DNA from: Allorhizocola rhizosphaerae
Lineage (GTDB): Bacteria > Actinomycetota > Actinomycetes > Mycobacteriales > Micromonosporaceae
DNA length: 64,000 nt
Assembly (NCBI RefSeq): GCF_003426775.1
Contig: NZ_QJUG01000009.1
Coordinates: forward strand, 1-64,000
Direction of reading: 5' to 3'
Shown piece after piece: positions 44,345 to 51,756 of this stretch. Both the position numbers and the translations under genes were made by a program. Position 1 is the stretch's first letter. Each line of letters opens with the position of its first letter. The notes below the pieces were generated by a model. It saw only the letters and a list, made by a program, of their open reading frames with translations, ran no database searches and was not told where the DNA came from.

Positions 44345-45172
44345 CTACTCGTGCTTGCGCATCACCGTGTGGGTGCCGGTCATCGTCACCACGGGTTGAC
44401 CGTCCACATCGGATGCCCACTCGCCGCACGCGCCCCCGCCCTCGGCCACGTCCAGCTCCAGCGGCGTGCCGTCCATCCGCAGCGCGGGATGGTAGTAGGC
44501 CCCGACCTGCTTGGCCTCCGCCTGGATGTAGTGCCCGATGAGCGCCCGCCGGAAGCGGTCGGCCGTCTGGTTGGGCAGGCTGCCGTGCACCAGAGACCCA
44601 TTGAAGAACAACACGTCACCCGGCTCCATCACCACGGGCACCACCTCGTAGGCGGTCGGGACGGGCACGGTCACGTCGGTGAAGCTGACCGTCGTGTCGG
44701 CCTTCACCGTGCACAGGATGGGCCAGGTGTGGCTGCCCGGCACGACCAGCATGCACCCGTTGTCCTCGTCGGCCCGGTCGAGCGCCATCCACGCCGCGAC
44801 GCAGTTGCCGGGCTGGGCCTTGAGGTAGAAGTTGTCCTGATGCAGCGCCTGCCCTCGGGCCCCGGCCGGTTTGAAATAAAGCATTGTCTGTACCGCATAC
44901 GGGTCGCCACCGAGCAGGTCGTTGAGCAGTGCGCGGATGCGCGCGTCGATCAGCCAGCGCAGTGAGGTGTCGTCCCACCGGTGCATCTGCGCCATGCGCG
45001 GGTAGCGCTTGAGCGGGTCGCGGCTCGATGCGTCGACACCCACCAGATCCTTCTCGTATGACCCGCGCCGGCGCAGCGTCATGTAGTGCTCCCGCAGCCG
45101 CGCGACCTCATCCTCCGGGAACACCCGACGCGCCACGGCATATCCGAGTTCATTGTACGAATGACTCATCAT
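44345..45172 (-). CDS. Phytanoyl-CoA dioxygenase (PhyH)-family Fe(II)/2-oxoglutarate oxygenase
   Basis: The 275-residue oxygenase probably hydroxylates a small molecule using 2-oxoglutarate. Iron ligands are seen as HxD in LHQDNFYLKAQPGN and the distal His in FFNGSLVHGSLPNQT. The 2-oxoglutarate Arg is in RFRRALIGHY. Length and layout fit PhyH proteins. ATG 45172 or 45169 starts it. It is divergent, with 63 bases between starts, from an AraC-type regulator, which most likely controls it. Confidence 0.88.
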   Translation of the reverse strand: MMSHSYNELGYAVARRVFPEDEVARLREHYMTLRRRGSYEKDLVGVDASSRDPLKRYPRMAQMHRWDDTSLRWLIDARIRALLNDLLGGDPYAVQTMLYFKPAGARGQALHQDNFYLKAQPGNCVAAWMALDRADEDNGCMLVVPGSHTWPILCTVKADTTVSFTDVTVPVPTAYEVVPVVMEPGDVLFFNGSLVHGSLPNQTADRFRRALIGHYIQAEAKQVGAYYHPALRMDGTPLELDVAEGGGACGEWASDVDGQPVVTMTGTHTVMRKHE

Positions 45173-45235
45173 GGTTTCATATTGCGTCGTAGTACCGTAG
45201 GAGAACAGGCACTTTTGGCGCAAGGAGTTGACGAT

Positions 45236-45961
45236 TTGGCGCATGTCCAGCTCGTGACCCCGCCCACCTACTGGCGCTGCGAGCCGGGCTGGTCGTGGAC
45301 GTCCAAACCGCTGGGCGACCATCTGCTGTGGTGCGTGCTCGGGGGCGTGGGGCGGATGGTGCACGGCTCGCTGGATGTGCCGCTCGAACCGGGCGTGTGC
45401 TTCGTCTTCCGCCCCGGCGACGCTCCGATCGCCACGCACGACCCGCGCCGGCGCCTGCTCGTGTTCGGCATGCACTTTGTCTCGGATAACACCGACGGCG
45501 TCTGGTGCAAGGTAACCGATCAGTCCCTCCTGCACGGCCTGGCCCGGCGTGCCGACCGGCTGTACCGGCGCGGCGACGTGCCGGCCGCCGCCGCGTGTCT
45601 GGAGTTCATCCTCGCGCTGATCCACGACGATGCGACGCACCCGCCACCGTCCGGTGTGGACGGTGTGCTCGCCGAGCTGGCCGAGGCCATCCGGCAGGAC
45701 CCGCGCCGCCGCTGGAGCGTTGCGGAGCTCGCTGAGCGGGCCGCACTCTCGCGTGCCCAGTTCACCCGCCGCTTCACCGCGCTGACCGGTGCGCCACCGG
45801 CCAAATTTCTCATCCAGGCCCGCATAAGCCGCGCTCGCCAACTGCTCGCCGAAACCGGCATGTCCGTAACGCAGGTGTCGGCCGCCCTCGGCTACACCGA
45901 CGTGGCCCACTTCAGCCGCCAATACAAGCAATACACCGGCTCGCCCCCCACTCTGGGTTGA
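45236..45961 (+). CDS. AraC-family transcriptional regulator
   Basis: The 241-residue protein has an N-terminal cupin-like sensing domain (PLGDHLLWCVLGGVGRMVHG, FRPGDAPIATHDPRRRL) and two C-terminal helix-turn-helix motifs (RWSVAELAERAALSRAQFTR, SVTQVSAALGYTDVAHFSRQ). I choose TTG 45236, 8 bases after AAGGAG; frames starting further upstream would run through the PhyH promoter and lack a ribosome site. By position it regulates the PhyH gene. Its stop codon lies inside the dispersed repeat at 45958. Confidence 0.85.
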   Translation: MAHVQLVTPPTYWRCEPGWSWTSKPLGDHLLWCVLGGVGRMVHGSLDVPLEPGVCFVFRPGDAPIATHDPRRRLLVFGMHFVSDNTDGVWCKVTDQSLLHGLARRADRLYRRGDVPAAAACLEFILALIHDDATHPPPSGVDGVLAELAEAIRQDPRRRWSVAELAERAALSRAQFTRRFTALTGAPPAKFLIQARISRARQLLAETGMSVTQVSAALGYTDVAHFSRQYKQYTGSPPTLG

Positions 45962-46016
45962 TCATTAACTCACGTCCATGTTCGACGGTGTGTCGCGGCA
46001 TTAACTTCATGGTCAA
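45958..46016 (+). repeat. Dispersed palindromic element, copy A
   Basis: The 59-base element begins TTGATCATTAACT and ends TTAACTTCATGGTCAA, imperfect inverted ends. It contains GTCCATGTTCGACGG and a small inner hairpin CGAC-GGTGT-GTCG. It is about 77% identical to 58582-58642. The TGA of the AraC gene lies in its first bases. It is probably used as a transcription terminator. Confidence 0.7.
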
Positions 46017-46068
46017 TCTGCGGGGGGCCCGGCGGCGAATGAGCGCGGCGTGTCATGGATGGTCGATA

Positions 46069-47106
46069 TCAGCCAGTGACAGGCCCGAAGTGCCAGCGGG
46101 TTTCTGAGCGCATGAGCTCGCCCGGACGCAGGATCGGCGAGGGGAAGTGCGCCTGGTTCGGTGCGTCGGGATAGTGCTGTGTTTCCAGGCAGATGCCCGC
46201 GCCCTGCCGGTAGAGCGCGCCACTCGTGCCGACGATGGTCCCGTCGAGGAAATTGCCGGTGTAGACCTGGACGCCCGGCCGGTCCGTGACGACGGTCAAA
46301 GTCAGCCCAGACTGTCGTGAGTGGAGGGTGGCGGCAGCACGCATGCCATCCCCGGGCGGCACCACAAAGTTGTGGTCGAACCCGTTGGCCGCCACGATGT
46401 GTGGGTGCGGTCGGCGGATCACACCGCCGAGCACGTGCCCCTGCCGCAGATCAAACGGCGTGCGCGCGACCTCGGCGACCTTGCCCGTGGGGATCAGGTT
46501 CGGGCCGGTCGGGATGTAGTGCTCCGACGGCACGGTCAGCGTGTGGCCGTCGATCGTGCGGGCGTCCTCGCCGTCGAGGTTGAAGTAGGCGTGATTGGTC
46601 AGGCTCACGATGGTCGGCGCATCGGTGCGCGCCGTGTATTCGAGCCCAACGGTGTCGCCCGTCACCGTGTAAGCCGCGGTCACCTCGACCCGCCCCGGGA
46701 ACCCCTGATCACCGTCCGGGCTTTCCAACCCGAACACGATGCGCGACGGCGTGTGCTCCAGCACCTCCCACACCCGCCGGTCGAACCCGTCGGGGCCGCC
46801 GTGCAGCGTGTTGCTTCCCTCATTCGGCGCGAGGCGATACTCGACGCCGTCGAGTGTGAAGGTGCCGCCGGCGATGCGGTTGGCGAACCGGCCGATGGTC
46901 GCGCCGATGTAGGCCTTGGACGCCAGCCGCCCCTCGACATCGGGGTGCCCGAGCACGACGTTGCGCCGGACCCCGTCGGGGCAGGTGACGTGCAGCGTGT
47001 GCACCGCCGCCCCGAGGTCGAGGAGTTCGAGCTCGATGGTGCCCGAGCCGATGGTGTGCCGATGCACCGGTGCGCCGGCCGACGTCTTGCCGAACAGGGT
47101 TCTCAT
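46069..47106 (-). CDS. galM: Aldose 1-epimerase
   Basis: The 345-residue mutarotase interconverts anomers of aldoses. Key segments are IGRFANRIAGGTFTLDGVEY, SNTLHGGPDGFDRRVW (substrate His), LTNHAYFNLDGE (catalytic acid His) and ICLETQHYPDAPNQ with FPSPIL (catalytic base Glu). There is no signal peptide. The start ATG 47106 lies 13 bases downstream of the Rieske gene, so the two form an operon, although a pathway joining them is not obvious. Confidence 0.93.
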   Translation of the reverse strand: MRTLFGKTSAGAPVHRHTIGSGTIELELLDLGAAVHTLHVTCPDGVRRNVVLGHPDVEGRLASKAYIGATIGRFANRIAGGTFTLDGVEYRLAPNEGSNTLHGGPDGFDRRVWEVLEHTPSRIVFGLESPDGDQGFPGRVEVTAAYTVTGDTVGLEYTARTDAPTIVSLTNHAYFNLDGEDARTIDGHTLTVPSEHYIPTGPNLIPTGKVAEVARTPFDLRQGHVLGGVIRRPHPHIVAANGFDHNFVVPPGDGMRAAATLHSRQSGLTLTVVTDRPGVQVYTGNFLDGTIVGTSGALYRQGAGICLETQHYPDAPNQAHFPSPILRPGELMRSETRWHFGPVTG

Positions 47107-47119
47107 GCCGGCAAAGCTA

Positions 47120-48190
47120 TCAAGCCGCCTGGTAGGCCCGTGCCACCAGCTGGAGCCAGTCGTACACCGCGGTCTCGTTAGGCGCCAACGGCCCCGGGAT
47201 GAAGTGTGGCGACGACACCCCGCGCTGCACCGATTCGCATGCCGCCCAGTCCTGCCTGTTCACCAGGTCCCAGAATTCCAGGGCATACGACGGGTCGGTG
47301 ACCGCCGGGTCGAACAGCCACTCGCACTCGACCAGTGTGCGGTCGGCGGCGACGGGCCGGAGAAGGTGGGTCAGCACATAGTCGGGGTGCAGCGAGATCA
47401 GCAGGTTCGGAAACAGGCCCAGATATCGGACCGTGCGTGGATCGACGCCCGGGAGGAAAGCGCCCCGCGAGCGCCCGTCCAGCGACATGGTCTCGGCGTG
47501 CTCGCGCAGGTCCATCGCCCCGCCGACCCAGTTGCCTGGCTCGTCGCGCCAGTTGTTGCCGCTCGTGGGTGGCGATACCGCGCACAGCTCCGGGTGGATC
47601 AGCGGGCAGTGGTAGCACTCGTGATAGTTCTCGGTGATCACCTTCCAATTGGCCCGAACCTCATACTCGTGCCGCGCTTTCACCTCCAGCCGCGCCGGCC
47701 GATACGGCGCGACGAGCGCGTCCAGCGAGCCGACGTGCTCTTCGAACGACCCGGCCGTGGCGGACGACCCCGCCGTGGCGGTCGCGTTGACGAACACCCA
47801 GCCGTGCCAGTCAACACACGGCAGTTCCGTCAACATGTTGTTTGTCTTGTCAACATTGATTCGCGGTGCAGACTTGAGCGTGCCGTCAATGTTGTAGGCC
47901 CAGCCGTGATAGGGGCACAGCAGCGACGTGCCGGTCGGCGTCAACTCGTGCCCACGGTGCCGGCACACGTTGGCGAACGCCCGCCGCTGCGGCGTGACGA
48001 TCACCCCGACGTCGCCGACTCGCATCGTTGTCACCGCGGGGACCGCCCGGCCCACGCACGTCCACGATCCGGCGAACACGTGCCGCTGTTCCCATTCGAA
48101 CACGCGCGCCGAAGCGTACGCATCACCGGGCAACATGGTTGACTCGCCGAACGGCCGAACAGCGGACGAGAGGTCGATCCGGGGGCTCAC
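47120..48190 (-). CDS. Rieske non-heme iron oxygenase, alpha subunit
   Basis: The 356-residue protein has the Rieske 2Fe-2S motif CRHRGH with CPYHGW (CxH-x16/17-CxxH) and the mononuclear iron site ENYHECYHCPLIHP. A later Asp in LVNRQDW may complete it. Length and spacing match ring-hydroxylating and betaine-type monooxygenases (GbcA/stachydrine-demethylase-like), which need a separate reductase. No reductase gene is in the window. The start at 48190 follows a region shared with the divergent GH92-like gene. The substrate cannot be named from sequence. Confidence 0.9.
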   Translation of the reverse strand: MSPRIDLSSAVRPFGESTMLPGDAYASARVFEWEQRHVFAGSWTCVGRAVPAVTTMRVGDVGVIVTPQRRAFANVCRHRGHELTPTGTSLLCPYHGWAYNIDGTLKSAPRINVDKTNNMLTELPCVDWHGWVFVNATATAGSSATAGSFEEHVGSLDALVAPYRPARLEVKARHEYEVRANWKVITENYHECYHCPLIHPELCAVSPPTSGNNWRDEPGNWVGGAMDLREHAETMSLDGRSRGAFLPGVDPRTVRYLGLFPNLLISLHPDYVLTHLLRPVAADRTLVECEWLFDPAVTDPSYALEFWDLVNRQDWAACESVQRGVSSPHFIPGPLAPNETAVYDWLQLVARAYQAA

Positions 48191-48234
48191 CAGGTCAGTA
48201 TTCCTGACTCACGACTCAGTGTGAAGGCCTGTCC

Positions 48235-48277
48235 TTGACATCGATATATAGGAGTACTTGCTATTGACAACGTTGTC
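48235..48277 (+). promoter_or_regulatory. Promoter with LacI-type operator
   Basis: TTGACA (48235-48240), 18 bases, TGCTAT (48259-48264), then GACAACGTTGTC at 48266-48277, a perfect 12-bp palindrome with the central CG of LacI-family operators. The palindrome covers the predicted transcription start of the GH92-like gene (ATG 48294). A LacI repressor responding to a sugar is expected; the only LacI gene in the window (55772) is broken. Confidence 0.6.
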
Positions 48278-48293
48278 TCAAGGCGAGCGATCA

Positions 48294-50063
48294 ATGTTCC
48301 GTCGACCCGTCCCCATCGTCGTCCTATGTGGACACCTGGCGGCGATGACCGCAGCGATGACCCCCGCGCTGCCCGCCCAAGCCGCACTCCTGCCGCTCAC
48401 CCAGCACGTCAACCCGTTCATCGGCACCGACGACAGCAACGCGCCCAACCCGGTGCCCGGCGGCGCGGGCGGCAGCACCGTGCCCGGCCCGGTGGCCCCG
48501 TTCGGCATGATTCAGTGGAGCCCGGACACGCCCACCGCGTCCCCGTCTGGGTACCGCTTCTCCGACACGCAGATCCAAGAGTTCAGCCTCACCCACTTCA
48601 ACGGCGCGGGCTGCGCCAACAACGAGGACATCGGCATCCTGCCGATCATCGGCAACATCGGCGCGTCGCCCGGCCCGAACTGGACGTCCTGCCAGGCGAC
48701 CCACACCAAGTCGGCCGAGGTCGCGCAGGCCGGCTACTACAAGGCCGTGCTGTCCACCTACGGCAACACCCAGGTCGAGCTGACCACGACCAAGCGCACC
48801 GGCATCATGCGGCTGACCTACCCCAATACCACCACCGCGAAGGTGCTCGTCAACACGTCCCGCTCCGCCACGGGCAACCGCAGCGGCTCGATCACCGTCA
48901 ACGGCGCCACAATCTCCGGCTCGTTCACCGGCGGCGGCTTCTGCGGCTCCTCCAAGACCTATCAGGTGCATTACCACGCCCAATTTGACGGACCCCCAAC
49001 CTCTTTTGGTACCTGGCTCGGCTCCACGGTCAACGCCGGGTCGGCCAACACCAGCGGTGTGAACTCCGGCGGCTACCTCAACTTCGACACCTCCACCAAC
49101 CGCGTGGTCCACATGAAGGTCGGCATCTCGTTCGTGAGCGTGGCCAACGCCCAGGCCAACCTCAACGCCGAACAGCAGGCTTGGATGCCGCCGGGGCACG
49201 CGCCCGCGCTGGGCACGAATCTGGCTCTGAACAAGCCCGCCACCGGTTCGGCCTCGTGCAACGCCACGGAACCCCCGGCCAAGGCGTTCGACGGTGTGCT
49301 GTCTGTGGCCAGCAAGTGGTGCTCGAACGCGGCCGGGACCAAGACACTGCAGGTGGATTTGGGCTCCCTGCAAAACGTTTCGTCGTTCGTGGTCAAGCAC
49401 GCCGGGCTGGGCGGGGAGACCACCGGCTGGAACACGGGCGCGTTCAACATTCTCTCCAGCGCCGACGGCGCCACGTGGACGACCCGGGTCACCGTGTCGG
49501 GCAACCGGTCGTCTCGCACATATCACCCCATCGCCGCGGTGAGCGCTCGCTATGTGCGCCTTGACGTCACGACTCCCGCCAACAACGGAAACGGGGCCGC
49601 TCGTATCGACGAATTTGAGGTTTATGGGGGTACCGGAGGGCCGGTCAACGTGGCCCTGAACAAGCCCGCGACCGCCGACTCATCGTGCAACCCCGACGAG
49701 GGCCCGGCCAAGGCGGTCAACGGGAGCGTGACCGCAGGCACCACCGACAAGTGGTGTTCGCTGGGCGCGACCAAGTTCTGGCAGGCCGACCTCGGCGGCA
49801 CAGTCAACGTCAAGTCCTTCACGGTGCGGCACGCGGGCGCGGGAGGCGAGATGACGACGTGGAACACGCGCGACTTCACGCTTCAGGTGTCCGGGGACGG
49901 CACCAACTGGACAACGGTCGTCACGGTCGCCGGCAACACGGCCAACGTCACGGAGCACGCCATCACGCCCGTCAACGCCCGCTATGTGCGGCTGAACATC
50001 ACCGCACCGACATCCACCACGAACAACGCGGCGCGTATCTACGAGGTGGAGGTGTACGCCTGA
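48294..50063 (+). CDS. Secreted GH92 N-terminal domain fused to two discoidin domains, catalytic domain absent
   Basis: This 589-residue exported protein has a signal peptide (residues 1-31). It then has the N-terminal beta-sandwich of GH92 alpha-mannosidases: VNPFIGTDDSN, GSTVPGPVAPFGMIQWSPDT, FSLTHFNGAGCANNEDIGIL. In full enzymes the segment corresponding to AQANLNAEQQAW leads into a 400-500-residue (alpha/alpha)6 domain. Here it leads directly into two F5/8 type C domains (about 315-450 and 455-589; LNKPATGSASC, YVRLDVTTP and LNKPATADSSC, YVRLNITAP). The catalytic residues of the missing domain are therefore absent. It may bind glycans only. ATG 48294 follows AAGGCGAG. The promoter has a LacI-type operator. 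Confidence 0.85.
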   Translation: MFRRPVPIVVLCGHLAAMTAAMTPALPAQAALLPLTQHVNPFIGTDDSNAPNPVPGGAGGSTVPGPVAPFGMIQWSPDTPTASPSGYRFSDTQIQEFSLTHFNGAGCANNEDIGILPIIGNIGASPGPNWTSCQATHTKSAEVAQAGYYKAVLSTYGNTQVELTTTKRTGIMRLTYPNTTTAKVLVNTSRSATGNRSGSITVNGATISGSFTGGGFCGSSKTYQVHYHAQFDGPPTSFGTWLGSTVNAGSANTSGVNSGGYLNFDTSTNRVVHMKVGISFVSVANAQANLNAEQQAWMPPGHAPALGTNLALNKPATGSASCNATEPPAKAFDGVLSVASKWCSNAAGTKTLQVDLGSLQNVSSFVVKHAGLGGETTGWNTGAFNILSSADGATWTTRVTVSGNRSSRTYHPIAAVSARYVRLDVTTPANNGNGAARIDEFEVYGGTGGPVNVALNKPATADSSCNPDEGPAKAVNGSVTAGTTDKWCSLGATKFWQADLGGTVNVKSFTVRHAGAGGEMTTWNTRDFTLQVSGDGTNWTTVVTVAGNTANVTEHAITPVNARYVRLNITAPTSTTNNAARIYEVEVYA

Positions 50064-50143
50064 CAGCTCGCCAGGACGACGTCGAACAGGCTGCGCCCGG
50101 GCTGGAAATCGAACTCGTCCGAGGCTCACAGCACCACGGGTCC

Positions 50144-50182
50144 GGTGAAGAGCGCGACCGCGCGGCGCTCGCGCTCTTCACC
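50144..50182 (+). terminator. 14-bp hairpin after the GH92-like gene
   Basis: GGTGAAGAGCGCGA (50144-50157) pairs perfectly with TCGCGCTCTTCACC (50169-50182). It lies 80 bases after the stop of the GH92-like gene and 57 bases past the end of the convergent small-membrane-protein gene. It can stop transcripts from both sides. Confidence 0.6.
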
Positions 50183-50238
50183 GCGGACTGTCCAATATCT
50201 CCACTAAGGAGATCGGCATCAACCCTCTGGCTGAAGTG

Positions 50239-50439
50239 TCAGGGCTTCGGGTTGCGCACCCGGCCGATCCCACTGATCAGCAGCGCCAGGCCGCCGGCGA
50301 GCACCACCATGCCGATCACCGCCCACTTCGGATCGCCGGTCATGAAGCTGCCCGGAAGCACGTTGATCCCCTGCAACAGCCAGACCAACCCGAGAATGCT
50401 CGCGATCGCCCCGACGACGACACGCACCAATCCACTCAA
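50239..50439 (-). CDS. Small two-helix membrane protein
   Basis: The 66-residue protein starts with TTG 50439, six bases after GGAGGG. It has two transmembrane helices (LVRVVVGAIASILGLVWLLQ and WAVIGMVVLAGGLALLISGI) and a short basic C-terminus. It follows the Gly/Ser-rich small protein on the same strand. It resembles small actinobacterial membrane proteins of unknown role. Confidence 0.65.
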   Translation of the reverse strand: MSGLVRVVVGAIASILGLVWLLQGINVLPGSFMTGDPKWAVIGMVVLAGGLALLISGIGRVRNPKP

Positions 50440-50575
50440 TGGCGTCCCTCCATTTCGTTCCGCGGCGCATGCCTGTTGATTCGCCCCGGCAAGCCGTCGC
50501 TCATGCCTTCTTCTATCGGCTTGCCCCGCCAGAGTCAACCGTTGGGCGGGCTCCCATCGCGCCCGCCCGGGATAG

Positions 50576-50752
50576 TCAGTCATATTCGTCAAAGAGGCTG
50601 CCGCTTGAACTTGAACCGCCGCTCCCACCGAAGGGGTCGGCGTGACCGCCGCTGCCGCCACCGCCACTCCCACCGCCGAGGAGCAGCCCGATGACTATCA
50701 GCACGCCGATCAAGCAACCGGGCCAGCTGAACAGAAACTCGACAAGGTCCAT
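50576..50752 (-). CDS. Small Gly/Ser-rich membrane-anchored protein
   Basis: A 58-residue ORF reads MDLVEFLFSWPGCLIGVLIV, then IGLLLGGGSGGGGSGGHADP and an acidic end SLFDEYD. It has one transmembrane helix followed by a flexible Gly/Ser tail with a DEYD tip. ATG 50752 follows GGGGGGA at four bases, and the gap to the upstream secreted-protein gene is only 15 bases, so co-transcription is likely. The DEYD tip could be a docking motif. No family is recognised. Confidence 0.6.
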   Translation of the reverse strand: MDLVEFLFSWPGCLIGVLIVIGLLLGGGSGGGGSGGHADPFGGSGGSSSSGSLFDEYD

Positions 50753-50767
50753 CGGTCCCCCCAGGGA

Positions 50768-51580
50768 TCAGTAGGTGAGCACCTGGCTGAACGTGAAATC
50801 GCCGTGGATGTTCGGGGATCCGGTGACCACCGCCGCCAGCGGGATGCCCAACGGTCCCTGCACCAGGCTGCGCATGTTGGTCGGCCTAAAGTGGACGAGG
50901 TCTTGGTTGCCCAGATACCAGCCACTGGTCGAGATCGAGCCGACCCGGCACCACTCGAATTTGGCCGTGCCAAACCAGGGCAGCGTGTTGGCGGCGCTGG
51001 ACGCGAACCGTTCGAGGACGAACGTGCCGAACCGCGGGAACTCCGGGCCGCTGATGCCGGTGAACCGGTTCGAGTAGGAGGTTGATTCCCACGTGTTGCC
51101 CGCGTTCCAGGCGCGGATGTGTACCCGCCCGTCCGCGTTCACCTCGGCGTTGACGATGGGAGCAGTGACGCCGAACCCGCATCGGGCGATGCTGAAGACC
51201 CGCTGCGGTGTGCGCACCGCGGCATCGCGGGTGTCCACCACCCAGGCGAAGTAGCCGGTGAACACGCCCCATCCCGATTGGACGTGGTAGGAGCGCACGC
51301 CGACCTGGATCTGCGTGCCGTGGGAACCCTCAATGCCGATCCACTGGTCGTACGCGCCATATCTGGTGTCTGTCGTGGACAGGCAGGGGACCTGCCATTG
51401 CGCCGTGACCCGGCTGGGAAGCCGCCACGCGCCGCCGTCGTTCCACTCCCACGCCCGAACACCCGCCCAGTTGCTCGGATCGTACGGTGTCCCACCGGCG
51501 GCCGCCGGCGACGCGACGCCCAGGATGACGAGCACCACGGCGGCCATCGGCACGGCCCGCCGGAGCATCCATTGCCTCAT
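50768..51580 (-). CDS. Secreted beta-sandwich protein resembling peptidase G1 (eqolisin)
   Basis: This 270-residue exported protein has a signal peptide (VPMAAVVLVILGVASPAAA). The mature text follows the eqolisin order: SNWAGVRAW, TAQWQVPCLS, QWIGIEGSHGTQIQVGVRSY. The segment that should carry the catalytic Glu (usually an xxYEWxP-like stretch) reads VFTGYFAWVVD, with Ala at the likely position, so activity is doubtful. The Gln in TAQWQVP is kept. ATG 51580 follows a strong AGGAGGA. It is the first gene of a three-gene leftward unit with the two small membrane proteins. Confidence 0.6.
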   Translation of the reverse strand: MRQWMLRRAVPMAAVVLVILGVASPAAAGGTPYDPSNWAGVRAWEWNDGGAWRLPSRVTAQWQVPCLSTTDTRYGAYDQWIGIEGSHGTQIQVGVRSYHVQSGWGVFTGYFAWVVDTRDAAVRTPQRVFSIARCGFGVTAPIVNAEVNADGRVHIRAWNAGNTWESTSYSNRFTGISGPEFPRFGTFVLERFASSAANTLPWFGTAKFEWCRVGSISTSGWYLGNQDLVHFRPTNMRSLVQGPLGIPLAAVVTGSPNIHGDFTFSQVLTY

Positions 51581-51756
51581 TCTTCCTCCTCCTTCGGTCG
51601 GGCGGGAAGCCCCGTTCATCGATAGGTGATCGGCGAACCGTGTTTCTCCCCGTGCGGGTTCAAGATTTTTTGCCACGGCTCGGGGAGGTTTCCGGCGCGG
51701 TGACCGACACAGTCATGACGGCATGATTCGTTGTGGTGTTTCGGTCGGGAGGAACG

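Noticed and set aside
48264-48269. Second TTGACA as an alternative -35 for the GH92-like gene
   Set aside because: No -10-like hexamer follows at 16-19 bases before the ATG at 48294, and it is part of the GACAACGTTGTC palindrome.
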